Counted from the stretch's first letter, positions 1 to 6,425 are shown. The stretch is 9,821 bases of DNA from an uncultured Oscillospiraceae bacterium (GCA_934481445.1 CAKSPC010000065.1:1-9821), one strand, 5' to 3'. Notes: generated by a model not told the origin, from the sequence alone. Program-made: numbers and translations.

Positions 1-1
1 T

Positions 2-77
2 GGAAGTTTAGCTCAGCTGGGAGAGCATCTGCCTTACAAGCAGAGGGTCATAGGTTCGAGCCCTATAACTTCCACCA
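2..77 (+). tRNA. tRNA-Val (anticodon TAC)
   Basis: A complete cloverleaf can be folded by eye. The acceptor stem GGAAGTT (2-8) pairs with AACTTCC (67-73). The D-stem is GCTC/GAGC, and the anticodon stem TCTGC/GCAGA closes loop CTTACAA with anticodon TAC at 35-37. The T-arm is ATAGG-TTCGAGC-CCTAT. The discriminator is A74 and the CCA end (75-77) is encoded. It reads valine GTA codons and, by wobble, others. Only one base precedes it, so its promoter and any upstream tRNA genes lie outside the window. Confidence 0.97.
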
Positions 78-79
78 TT

Positions 80-155
80 GCGGATTTAGCTCATCTGGTA
101 GAGCGCCACCTTGCCAAGGTGGAGGTAGCGAGTTCGAGCCTCGTAATCCGCTCCA
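80..155 (+). tRNA. tRNA-Gly (anticodon GCC)
   Basis: The acceptor stem GCGGATT (80-86) pairs with AATCCGC (145-151). The anticodon stem CCACC/GGTGG closes loop TTGCCAA, giving anticodon GCC at 113-115 for glycine GGC/GGU codons. The T-arm is GCGAG-TTCGAGC-CTCGT with one G-T wobble. The discriminator is T152 and CCA (153-155) is encoded. It lies 2 nt after tRNA-Val, so both are cut from one transcript, and a terminator follows directly. Confidence 0.97.
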
Positions 156-161
156 TAAAAT

Positions 162-187
162 AACCGCCTTTTTGGGGCGGTTTTTTT
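162..187 (+). terminator. Terminator of the tRNA cluster
   Basis: The stem AACCGCC (162-168) pairs with GGCGGTT (176-182) around a 7-nt loop, followed by a run of seven T (181-187, partly in the stem). It begins 6 nt after the CCA of tRNA-Gly, so it ends the tRNA transcript. Confidence 0.93.
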
Positions 188-433
188 ATTTGGAATGCAT
201 CTTTTTTTTATTTCGCGGGCACCGCCCGCGATTTCGCTGCGCGAAACCATGAAAAACGACGCGCGGGGCGCCTTGGTTAGGCTATGGCGGATTTCCATGG
301 GGTATTGCGGCTTTACTTTAATAGTAGTTGCTTATTTGAGGCGTATTGCTTTTCCGCAATCGTTCGTGGCAGTCTAACCGGGTTGGAGCGGATTTTTCCG
401 GTATGATAACCACGAAACCAATATGCTTCACTC
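188..433. other. Intergenic region, no gene; paired palindromes
   Basis: No coding region here has a credible SD or recognisable product. The stretch holds two adjacent perfect hairpins: CGCGGGC/GCCCGCG (214-220/224-230, loop ACC) and TTTCGC/GCGAAA (232-237/241-246, loop TGC). A longer-range inverted repeat ATTGCGG/CCGCAAT lies at 304-310/354-360. None is followed by a T-run in an orientation that would make a terminator. It may be a degraded repeat or an upstream control region for the operon starting at 490. Confidence 0.5.
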
Positions 434-461
434 TTGACAAATTCCCGTAATATGGTACAAT
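434..461 (+). promoter_or_regulatory. Promoter of the isomerase-ThuA-deaminase operon
   Basis: A consensus -35 TTGACA (434-439) is separated by 16 bp from a -10 TACAAT (456-461). Transcription should start near 468, leaving a leader of about 20 nt before the ATG at 490. The SD GAGGTG (480-485) lies 4 nt before that start. The context is AT-rich, unlike the flanking genes. This is the only good promoter before the three-gene operon. Confidence 0.8.
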
Positions 462-489
462 ATAAACATAACAAAATGCGAGGTGCACA

Positions 490-1326
490 ATGAACTACAT
501 AAATATTTTTCTCGAACATATATACGAAGCCTGCGCCCAGCGCGGAATCGGGCTTGAACAAATGCTGAACGAGGCGCATGAGATGGGCTATACCGGGCTT
601 GAATGCGACCTGTGGCGGCTTTCCGACAAAAGTATAAAGGAAGTGTTTGACCGCTGCGTAATGCGGGTCGCTTCCGTTTATTCGCGCTTTGATTTCGCGC
701 ACGACAGCGCCGAAGCTTCCATTGAAAAAATAACATTCTGCCTTGAAACGGCGGCGTATTTCGGCGCTGACAAGGTGCTTGCGATATCCGGCTTTGTTAA
801 TGATGGGGAAGACCGCGGCGATGTTTGCGGACGTATCTGTGAGGGACTATCCGTTATGTGTAAGCGCGCCCGCGATCTCGGCATAACCGTCACCCTCGAG
901 GATTTTGATGATATTTCCGCGCCGTATTCCACCGCCGCAGGGCTGGAATACTTCATGCGGAATGTCGACGGACTGAAAAACACCTTTGACACGGGAAACT
1001 TCGCGTATTCGCTTGAGAGCGCCGAAAAGGCATACGATATCCTGCGCCCGTGGATAGTCCATGCGCACCTTAAAGACCGCTCCCGCGACTCCGCAAGGGC
1101 GTCCCACGACGGCGGCAATGCCAAGGCTGACCTCGGCGGCGAAATGATGTACCCCTGTGAAACAGGCGGCGGCTACATCGGTGTGGAAGCGCTTGTAAAG
1201 CGTATGCTGCGGGACGGCTATACGGGTGATTTCTCAGTGGAGCATTTCGGCGCGGTGGATCAGACGGCGTACATGAAGTTATCCATTGATAACATAAAAA
1301 GGTGGATAAAGGAGGCGCAGTTATGA
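490..1326 (+). CDS. Sugar phosphate isomerase/epimerase, TIM barrel (AP endonuclease 2 family)
   Basis: A 278-aa protein of the xylose isomerase-like TIM-barrel superfamily, whose members are metal-dependent isomerases, epimerases and related sugar enzymes. The likely metal ligands fall in the usual order at strand ends: Glu137 in LEDFD, Asp167 in FDTGN, His193 in HAHLKD and Glu251 in VEHFG. The opening, with the repeated 'MGYTGLECD' type element near residue 32, is typical of the family, and length is normal. The ATG start has SD GAGGTG 4 nt upstream and a strong promoter. Its TGA overlaps the ATG of the ThuA gene (ATGA), so the two are translationally coupled. The substrate cannot be read from sequence; family members act on hydroxypyruvate, ketohexoses, inosose or 3-keto-glycosides. 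Fold assignment is secure, reaction unknown. Confidence 0.88.
   Translation: MNYINIFLEHIYEACAQRGIGLEQMLNEAHEMGYTGLECDLWRLSDKSIKEVFDRCVMRVASVYSRFDFAHDSAEASIEKITFCLETAAYFGADKVLAISGFVNDGEDRGDVCGRICEGLSVMCKRARDLGITVTLEDFDDISAPYSTAAGLEYFMRNVDGLKNTFDTGNFAYSLESAEKAYDILRPWIVHAHLKDRSRDSARASHDGGNAKADLGGEMMYPCETGGGYIGVEALVKRMLRDGYTGDFSVEHFGAVDQTAYMKLSIDNIKRWIKEAQL
1308..1315 (+). promoter_or_regulatory. Ribosome binding site that fixes the ThuA start
   Basis: AAAGGAGG inside the end of the isomerase gene is a full match to the anti-SD and lies 7 nt before ATG 1323. It decides for ATG 1323 over the in-frame upstream GTG at 1302, because that GTG would sit in front of the SD. Confidence 0.85.
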
Positions 1327-2033
1327 TAAACGTGCTTATCTGGAACGAATATCTGCATGAAAAGCGCCAGCCGCCCGTGGCTGAGATATACCCCGATGGA
1401 ATACACGCCGCGATAGGCGAGTACCTCGCGGGGGATAAGGAAATAAGCGTGCGCCTTGCCTGCCTTGACGACCCCGAGCAGGGGCTGAGCGAGGATGTCC
1501 TTGCGGAAACGGACGTGCTGATTTGGTGGGGACACATGGCGCACGACAAGGTGACGGATGAAAACGTCGAGCGAGTGCGCCGCCGTGTGAACGCGGGGAT
1601 GGGTCTTGTCGCGCTGCATTCCGCGCACCATAGCAAAATTTTCCGCGCACTCATGGGAACAAGCTGTAATCTGAAATGGCGCCACGGCGACCGCGAGCGT
1701 ATATGGACGGTCATACCGACGCACCCCGTCGCGCAGGGGATACCCGAGCATTTCGAGCTGAAAAATGAAGAGATGTACGGCGAGCCTTTCGACATACCGA
1801 CCCCCGACGAGGTGGTATTCATGGGGTGGTTTGCAGGCGGCGAGGTTTTCCGAAGCGGAGTTACCTACCGCCGCGGTGCGGGGAAGATCTTTTATTTCCA
1901 GCCCGGACATGAGGAATACCCGACGTTCAAAAACGAAAATGTGTTGAAAATAATCAAGAATGCGGTGCACTGGGCGGCGCCTGCGGAAAATTCCGCGCAG
2001 ATAGAATGCACAAATCCCGCGCCGTTGGAATGA
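1323..2033 (+). CDS. ThuA-domain protein (trehalose utilisation-like)
   Basis: A 236-aa single-domain ThuA-like protein with a class I glutamine-amidotransferase-like (flavodoxin-like) fold. Family signatures include VLIWNEY at the N-terminus, [12 protein letters not shown] (64-75), [11 protein letters not shown] (94-104), EEMYGEPF (149-156) and [16 protein letters not shown] (187-202). His99, His102, His103 and His196 are candidate functional residues by position. ThuA of rhizobia is tied to trehalose/sucrose catabolism through 3-keto-disaccharides. Clostridial relatives often sit beside TIM-barrel isomerases and Gfo/Idh oxidoreductases. Here it overlaps the isomerase gene by 4 nt and is followed 10 nt later by the deaminase-like gene. 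A role in breaking down a modified sugar or glycoside is inferred. The exact reaction is unknown. Confidence 0.88.
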   Translation: MINVLIWNEYLHEKRQPPVAEIYPDGIHAAIGEYLAGDKEISVRLACLDDPEQGLSEDVLAETDVLIWWGHMAHDKVTDENVERVRRRVNAGMGLVALHSAHHSKIFRALMGTSCNLKWRHGDRERIWTVIPTHPVAQGIPEHFELKNEEMYGEPFDIPTPDEVVFMGWFAGGEVFRSGVTYRRGAGKIFYFQPGHEEYPTFKNENVLKIIKNAVHWAAPAENSAQIECTNPAPLE

Positions 2034-2043
2034 AGATAGTTAT

Positions 2044-2436
2044 ATGGATAAAATATGGAATGAAATGTACGAGGCCGCAAAGGCGGTCTTAAACCCGCGC
2101 GAAATATCCGAAATGATGGAAGCGGGCGGAGTTGCTGCCGCAATAGAAGCAGGCTCAGGCAAAATCTACGTCGGAGTATGCGTGGACAGCGCCTGCACGC
2201 TCGGAGTCTGTGCCGAGCGAAACGCCTTATTCAATATGATAACCCACGGCGAAACCCAAATAAAGCGCGTGATAGCAATTAACCGGGACGGAAAAGCGAT
2301 GGCGCCCTGCGGAGCCTGCCGCGAGTTAATGACGCAGTTTATGCCGAAAGAATACAGGGGCATTGAAATAATGCTTGATTACGAAAACAACAGTGTTGTG
2401 ACCCTCGGGGAGCTTACGCCGGAATGGTGGATATGA
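2044..2436 (+). CDS. Cytidine-deaminase-fold protein, divergent substrate pocket
   Basis: A 130-aa zinc deaminase of the CDA fold, the usual length for homotetrameric cytidine deaminase or blasticidin-S deaminase. The zinc/catalytic motif is complete: Cys56-Ala-Glu58 (CAERNA) with Glu58 as proton shuttle, and Pro88-Cys89-x-x-Cys92 (PCGACRE). However, the nucleoside-binding segment that reads N-V-E-N-A in ordinary cytidine deaminases reads C46-V-D48-S-A here, and the linker to the catalytic Cys is one residue shorter. Active-site chemistry should be intact but the substrate may not be plain cytidine. It follows the ThuA stop by 10 nt with only a weak SD (GAAGATAG), so it is probably expressed by coupling. 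A terminator follows 12 nt after the stop. Confidence 0.85.
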   Translation: MDKIWNEMYEAAKAVLNPREISEMMEAGGVAAAIEAGSGKIYVGVCVDSACTLGVCAERNALFNMITHGETQIKRVIAINRDGKAMAPCGACRELMTQFMPKEYRGIEIMLDYENNSVVTLGELTPEWWI

Positions 2437-2447
2437 TACAATAAAAA

Positions 2448-2478
2448 GAGCCGCTTTGATAAGCGGCTCCTATTTTTT
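2448..2478. terminator. Bidirectional terminator between convergent operons
   Basis: A perfect 9-bp stem GAGCCGCTT/AAGCGGCTC (2448-2456/2461-2469) with loop TGAT. Rightward it is followed by T-rich CTATTTTTT; leftward the complement of AAAAA (2443-2447) gives the U-run. It therefore serves both the deaminase operon and the leftward reactivation-protein operon, whose stop codon is at 2477-2479. Confidence 0.93.
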
Positions 2479-3151
2479 AGTCCGAGCATCTTATGCCGTA
2501 TTCTCTGAAGCGGCAGGTGCCTTTCATGTTGCAGTCCTCGCAGTTGCGGCGTTTCTTTTCAAGCTCCCCCCTGGACAGCCCCACAACGCCGATGATGGTC
2601 TTGCGCGGGGTGAGCATATTCGTAGCGGTACAGCAAACGCCTATCTTTCTTACCGCGTCCACGGAAGCGATAAGCAGCGGCGCCGATTCAATCGGGAAAT
2701 CGCCGTAGCCTGCGCCGTAGCACCATGTCGTGGAGTAGCCTGGCATATTATTCAGCACGTCCTTGCGGGCTTCCTCGGAAACCTGCTCCACCATCGCGTT
2801 TGCGAGCGCATCTGTTATAAGCGCTTTCATGCTGTCGCTGACGTCAAGCTTCTTGAGAAACCTGTCGGTATCGGAGGAGAGCGTCGAGCAGATAACAGCC
2901 GCCTTGTCGCAGCCGCGGAGGTGCTCGGCGATGTCGTGACCCTCAAGTTCGAAATCGCATTCCGAAAGGGTTAGGCTCTTTCCTATCCGCTGGAGGTTGA
3001 ACACGCGCCATACATACTGCGGGCGCGCAGCTTTGAGCAGCTCCTTTTCGCATTCGGAGATAAGCTCCATAATGCGGTCGTCGGGTTTTTCCTTGTATCC
3101 CATGTAGCGGAGCGCTTCAGTCTTGTTTATTGAGCTTACTTCACTTATCAT
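2477..3151 (-). CDS. Stand-alone methionine synthase (MetH) reactivation-domain protein, TM0269-like
   Basis: A 224-aa protein matching the C-terminal activation domain of cobalamin-dependent methionine synthase, here as a separate polypeptide like Thermotoga TM0269. That domain binds S-adenosylmethionine and, with a flavodoxin-type electron donor, reductively remethylates inactive cob(II)alamin. The core motif PGYSTTWCYGAGYGDFPIE (137-155) and the segment IGVCCTATNMLTPRKTIIGV (170-189) align by eye with the 'PGY...LTES.xM.P..SVSG' region of MetH. The C-terminus carries a cysteine cluster, Cys204, Cys207, Cys213 and Cys222, absent from E. coli MetH, which could bind metal or an Fe-S centre. 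The start codon overlaps the MetF stop (ATGA, 4 nt), so they are coupled. MetH itself is not in the window; presumably it is the truncated form lacking this domain. Confidence 0.85.
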   Translation of the reverse strand: MISEVSSINKTEALRYMGYKEKPDDRIMELISECEKELLKAARPQYVWRVFNLQRIGKSLTLSECDFELEGHDIAEHLRGCDKAAVICSTLSSDTDRFLKKLDVSDSMKALITDALANAMVEQVSEEARKDVLNNMPGYSTTWCYGAGYGDFPIESAPLLIASVDAVRKIGVCCTATNMLTPRKTIIGVVGLSRGELEKKRRNCEDCNMKGTCRFREYGIRCSD

Positions 3152-4014
3152 GACTTTAACACCTTTTCAACGCTTTCGCTGATTTTTCTTGCAACATACG
3201 GGTTATTCATCGTGTAGAGGTGGATACCGTCAACGCCGTTTGCCGCGAGGTCGATAATCTGATCCACCGCATATGCGATGCCCGCGTCGCGCATTGCCTC
3301 GTCGTTGTTCTCGTAGCGCTGTATCATCTTCGTGAACTTTACGGGGAGGCTGGCGCCGCACATTGTTACCATGCGCTGTATCTGCCGCGCATTGGTGCAG
3401 GGCATTATGCCCGCTTCTATCGGTACGTTTATCCCCGCGATCCTTGCCTTGTCGCGGAATTCATAAAAATGCGCGTTGTCGAAGAAAAGCTGCGAAATAA
3501 GGTGATCCGCGCCCGCGTCGACTTTCTTTTTTAGGTTGAGGATATCGTCGATCATGCTTGCGGAATCCTGATGTCCCTCCGGGTAGCAGGCGCCCGAGAA
3601 GCTTAAATTGCTGCGCGCCTTCATGTAGCTGATAAGGTCGCTGGCGTGGGCGAAATCATGCTTCGGCGGGAAATCCGGGTTGATGTCGCCGCGCAGTGCA
3701 AGTACGTTTTCAATGCCGTATTCTTCAAATTCGCGAATTTTCTCGTCTATATCCGCAAAGGTGGAGTTAACGCAGGTGAGGTGCGCGATACTTTCGGTGT
3801 GGTATTTTTCCTTGATGATAGAAACGATCTCCCGTGTGGAGCATCCAGCCGCCGTGCCGCCCGCGCCGTATGTAACGCTGATGAAGTCGGGGTGGAGGTC
3901 GGTGAGCGCGTCGAGGGTCTTATAGACCGTGTCTATCGAGCCGTCTTTTTTCGGCGGGAATATTTCAAAGGAAAAGACCGTTTTCGACTTTCCGAAGAGT
4001 GATGGTATTTTCAT
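3148..4014 (-). CDS. metF: 5,10-methylenetetrahydrofolate reductase
   Basis: A 288-aa MTHFR, the length of bacterial MetF (single catalytic FAD TIM barrel). It reduces 5,10-methylene-THF to 5-methyl-THF, the methyl donor for methionine synthase. Visible signatures are FSFEIFPPK (14-22, catalytic Glu17), SVTYGAGG (46-53), LALRGD (105-110, Asp110 near FAD), GACYPEGH (141-148), SQLFFDN (174-180), IEAGIMP (199-205) and GIHLYTMN (263-270). SD AGGAG lies 5 nt before the ATG. The gene lies 30 nt after malic enzyme and overlaps the MetH reactivation gene by 4 nt. In acetogens MetF also serves the Wood-Ljungdahl methyl branch, but its partner here points to methionine synthesis. No frameshift or missing key residue is seen. 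Confidence 0.96.
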   Translation of the reverse strand: MKIPSLFGKSKTVFSFEIFPPKKDGSIDTVYKTLDALTDLHPDFISVTYGAGGTAAGCSTREIVSIIKEKYHTESIAHLTCVNSTFADIDEKIREFEEYGIENVLALRGDINPDFPPKHDFAHASDLISYMKARSNLSFSGACYPEGHQDSASMIDDILNLKKKVDAGADHLISQLFFDNAHFYEFRDKARIAGINVPIEAGIMPCTNARQIQRMVTMCGASLPVKFTKMIQRYENNDEAMRDAGIAYAVDQIIDLAANGVDGIHLYTMNNPYVARKISESVEKVLKS

Positions 4015-4044
4015 TTTATCTCCTGCTCCTGTTTGTTCTGTATT

Positions 4045-5208
4045 TTATTTCTGACTTTTTGTCCATTCGTCAGCAACGGCCTTTGCCACTGCGTCTGCGA
4101 CGGATTTATCGAGGGCGCTCGGGATTATATAATCCACCGCGAGCTTGTCCTCTGTTACAAGGCCTGCGATCGCGTATGCCGCGGCAAGCTTCATTTCCTC
4201 TGTTATCTGCTTTGCGCGGACGGAGAGCGCACCCTTGAATATGCCCGGGAATACGAGCACGTTGTTTATCTGATTGGGGTAGTCGCTTCTGCCGGTGCCG
4301 ACGATATATGCACCGCTTTCCTTTGCGAGGTCGTAGGTTATCTCGGGATTGGGGTTAGCCATCGGGAAGAGCACAGGCTTTTCCGCCATGGACTTTACCA
4401 TCTCTGGGGTAACAAGGTTGGGTCTGGAAACGCCTACGAATACATCCGCGCCGCGCATTGCGTCCGCAAGCGTGCCCTTGATGTTGTTCTTGTTTGTAAG
4501 CTGTGCTATCTCCGCATGGGCGGGGTTGTCGTAGTGGTCGTCGCGGTTGATTATGCCGCAGACATCCACCATGATAAGGTTGCCGATGCCGAGCTTCAGC
4601 AGGAACTTTCCTATCGCGATGCCCGCGGAGCCTGCGCCGTTAATAACGACGGTAACATCGCTCATCTTCTTGCCCGCAAGCTTTACAGCGTTCATCATTG
4701 CGGCGCCGACAACGATCGCGGTGCCGTGCTGGTCGTCATGGAAAACAGGGATATCAAGGCGCTCCTTGAGCTTGGCCTCTATCTCGAAGCAGCGGGGCGC
4801 GGAGATGTCCTCAAGGTTGATTCCGCCGAAGCTGTCGGAGATAAGCTCGATGGTGCGAACTATTTCATCGGGATCCTTGCTCTTTATGCAGAGAGGGAAC
4901 GCGTCGACGCCGCCGAATTCCTTGAACAGGCAGCACTTGCCCTCCATGACGGGCATACCCGCCGCGCCGCCGATGTCACCAAGACCGAGCACCGCGGTGC
5001 CGTCCGTGATTACAGCAACAAGGTTGCTCCTGCGGGTGAGCTTGTAGGAAAGCTCGGGGTTTGCGGCGATCTCAAGGCAGGGCTGAGCTACGCCGGGGGT
5101 GTAGGCAAGGGAAAGATCCTCTCTTGTTTCAATGGGAGCGCGGGAGATTACTTCTATCTTTCCGCCCCATTCGTAATGCTTCTGTAATGCTTTTTCTTTG
5201 ATATCCAT
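4045..5208 (-). CDS. NAD(P)-dependent malic enzyme (oxaloacetate-decarboxylating)
   Basis: A 387-aa short-form bacterial malic enzyme catalysing malate + NAD(P)+ to pyruvate + CO2 + NAD(P)H in the cytoplasm. The N-terminal malic domain shows LAYTPGVAQP (35-44, catalytic Tyr36), TDGTAVLGLGDIG (68-80), the KCC segment with Lys91, and GGINLEDISAPRCFEIE (128-144) with acidic metal ligands. PVFHDDQHGTA (154-164) gives Asp158/Asp159. The Rossmann loop GAGSAGIA (191-198) binds the dinucleotide, and PNPEI (286-290) and PNQINNVLVFPGIFKGAL (311-328) complete the family pattern. Cofactor preference cannot be told by eye. It lies 27 nt after the PHP gene and 30 nt before metF, in the same direction. SD AAGGAA is 12 nt before the ATG, a longish gap. 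A possible role is supplying NAD(P)H or pyruvate. Confidence 0.95.
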   Translation of the reverse strand: MDIKEKALQKHYEWGGKIEVISRAPIETREDLSLAYTPGVAQPCLEIAANPELSYKLTRRSNLVAVITDGTAVLGLGDIGGAAGMPVMEGKCCLFKEFGGVDAFPLCIKSKDPDEIVRTIELISDSFGGINLEDISAPRCFEIEAKLKERLDIPVFHDDQHGTAIVVGAAMMNAVKLAGKKMSDVTVVINGAGSAGIAIGKFLLKLGIGNLIMVDVCGIINRDDHYDNPAHAEIAQLTNKNNIKGTLADAMRGADVFVGVSRPNLVTPEMVKSMAEKPVLFPMANPNPEITYDLAKESGAYIVGTGRSDYPNQINNVLVFPGIFKGALSVRAKQITEEMKLAAAYAIAGLVTEDKLAVDYIIPSALDKSVADAVAKAVADEWTKSQK

Positions 5209-5235
5209 TTATTGTCTGACTTCCTTTGTGATATA

Positions 5236-6087
5236 TTACAGGGCTTTGCCCTTAAAATTCAGTATTCTGTTAAGGCTTTCCTCGGGGGTGGTGTTGCTGC
5301 CTATCTGTATTGGATAGTGGTTGTAGAATCCGTGGAAATCCGAGCCGCCGGTGGTTATGAGGTCGTATTGTTTGCACAGGTCTAAAAGCTCGCTGCGGTA
5401 TCTTTCGTCAGCGCTGCTGTGCCATATCTCTGCGCCGTCTATGCAGCCCTCTTTCGCAAGTTCTTCCAGCAGGTCTATGCTGTCGTATACTTTAGGGTGG
5501 GACATCACCGAGATACCGCCGGACGCCTTGATAAGCTTTGTTACGAACTTCACTTCGGGGTAGAAATCCGCCTCTGACCTTACTTCATCCGCGCACAGAC
5601 CGTCCGCCGCGTCGAATATTTCCTCGTAGACGCTTCCGTACAGGTCGGTGGTATAGCCGTAGTCCATCAGTGCGTGCATGATGTGGCACTTGTATATGGC
5701 CTTGCTGCCCGCGGAATAGCGCAGGATGCTTTCGAGGGTTATCGGGTATTTGTCAAGGACTTTCATCGCCATGCATTTACCGAGTTTCATTCTGCCCTCG
5801 GATGTGCGCAGGCACAGCCCCTCGAGCCTGTCGGGTTTCTGCGGCATATAGCAGAGGATATGTACCTTTCTGCCCCTGTCGGGGTCAAATGCGGAAAACT
5901 CCGCCGCGGGTATCACCGTGACGTTGTATCGTTTTCCGAGCACAGCCGAGCGTGACAGCGAAGCAAGGCTGTCGTGGTCGGTTATGGCAAGGTACCTGAC
6001 GTTGTCCCTGTCGGCTTGCCTGATAACGTCGGAAATGCCGAGGGAGCCGTCGGAAATTGTCGTGTGGCAGTGCAGATCAGCTTTCAT
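5236..6087 (-). CDS. PHP-domain phosphoesterase (COG0613 / RNase AM-like family)
   Basis: A 283-aa PHP-domain metal-dependent phosphoesterase. The ligand set is complete: DLHCHT (His6, His8), ITDHD (Asp37, His38, Asp39), PAAEFSA (Glu63), the VHILCY segment (His76), VMSHPKV (His197), EIWHSS (His223) and GGSDFHG (Asp250, His252). A trinuclear metal site is expected. Characterised family members are 3',5'-nucleotide bisphosphate phosphatases and 5'-3' exonucleases acting on short RNA (E. coli YciV/RNase AM), so a similar nucleotide or RNA-trimming job is likely but unproven. Histidinol phosphatase is less likely because no other his genes are near. SD GAGG lies 6 nt before the ATG. It is first in the leftward operon, behind a long structured leader. 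Confidence 0.88.
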   Translation of the reverse strand: MKADLHCHTTISDGSLGISDVIRQADRDNVRYLAITDHDSLASLSRSAVLGKRYNVTVIPAAEFSAFDPDRGRKVHILCYMPQKPDRLEGLCLRTSEGRMKLGKCMAMKVLDKYPITLESILRYSAGSKAIYKCHIMHALMDYGYTTDLYGSVYEEIFDAADGLCADEVRSEADFYPEVKFVTKLIKASGGISVMSHPKVYDSIDLLEELAKEGCIDGAEIWHSSADERYRSELLDLCKQYDLITTGGSDFHGFYNHYPIQIGSNTTPEESLNRILNFKGKAL

Positions 6088-6102
6088 AAGTCACCTCAGA
6101 AC

Positions 6103-6280
6103 AGGCGGCGCAATGTTCCGCCTTTAATCGAATCGGGAGGGTATGTCCGTCCCATAACAATTTATAGAGATCCATCGGAAAATATTCCAATGCGGGGCAG
6201 TCCCACACGATACACAACTGTCACTTCCGACCGCTGATGACATTCTCCCCTTGCAAGACTTTAGTAAGGTAAAAATACCT
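6103..6280 (-). ncRNA. Candidate structured leader or 6S-like RNA upstream of the PHP gene
   Basis: The roughly 180 nt between a leftward promoter and the PHP start fold by eye into a long rod. At the 5' end a small hairpin AGGTA/TACCT (6267-6280) starts at the predicted transcription start. GGGAG (6245-6249) pairs with CTCCC (6135-6139), then ATGTC (6239-6243) with GACAT (6143-6147), and ACAGTT (6216-6221) with AATTGT (6157-6162). The tip carries two hairpins: TGTGGG/CCCGCA (6191-6196/6202-6207) and ATTGGAA/TTCCGAT (6174-6180/6185-6191). Before the SD there is AGGCGG/CCGCCT (6103-6108/6118-6123) with no U-run. A rod with internal loops and its own promoter recalls 6S RNA, but I do not recognise a conserved 6S or riboswitch sequence. 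A 39-codon reading frame lies within it. Confidence 0.5.
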
Positions 6281-6285
6281 ATTTC

Positions 6286-6314
6286 ATTATAACACACTTC
6301 CAAAAATAATGCAA
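6286..6314 (-). promoter_or_regulatory. Leftward promoter of the PHP-malic-metF operon and its leader
   Basis: On the minus strand a perfect -10 TATAAT (6291-6286) is preceded by exactly 17 bp and a -35 TTGCAT (6314-6309, matching TTGACA at the TTG). Transcription should start near 6280-6279, giving a leader of about 190 nt before the PHP ATG. No other promoter is obvious in the short gaps of this operon. Confidence 0.75.
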
Positions 6315-6370
6315 GGCTTTTTGCCGCCTGATTGTTAAAAAAGTGGCAGGAAAAGACACGTTCCGCCGCC

Positions 6371-6395
6371 ATATGACCGCCGCAGACCGTCATAT
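6371..6395. promoter_or_regulatory. Inverted repeat abutting the DUF3343 promoter
   Basis: ATATGAC (6371-6377) and GTCATAT (6389-6395) are perfect inverted 7-mers spaced by 11 bp, two bases before the -35 of the rightward promoter. Half-site size and a centre-to-centre distance near two helical turns would suit a dimeric regulator. Binding is only inferred. Confidence 0.4.
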
Positions 6396-6396
6396 A

Positions 6397-6425
6397 TTCA
6401 CGCACTTTGCCTCGGCGCATATAAT
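6397..6425 (+). promoter_or_regulatory. Promoter of the DUF3343-desulfurase operon
   Basis: -35 TTCACG (6397-6402, four of six matches), a 17-bp spacer and -10 TATAAT (6420-6425). Transcription should begin near 6432. The leader holds a hairpin CGCGCTC/GAGCGCG (6437-6443/6449-6455) flanked by GCGG/CCGC (6432-6435/6460-6463). The AAGGGAG at 6471-6477 then precedes the first start codon. Confidence 0.7.

Noticed and set aside
86..298. 70-aa minus-strand open frame across tRNA-Gly
   Set aside because: Its C-terminal part is the reverse complement of the tRNA gene; a well-known type of spurious frame.
195..377. 60-aa plus-strand open frame after the tRNA terminator
   Set aside because: It lacks a convincing SD, crosses strong palindromes and resembles no family I know.
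1302..1322. Upstream GTG start for the ThuA gene
   Set aside because: The SD AAAGGAGG (1308-1315) lies inside this extension and points to ATG 1323, which also gives the ATGA overlap.
4033..5187. 384-aa plus-strand open frame opposite malic enzyme
   Set aside because: It is the antisense shadow of a clearly recognised malic enzyme; its translation is low-complexity and unlike any family.
6103..6280. Known riboswitch class (SAM, cobalamin, THF, ZTP, FMN, c-di-GMP) in the PHP leader
   Set aside because: None of the conserved core sequences I know for these classes could be found.
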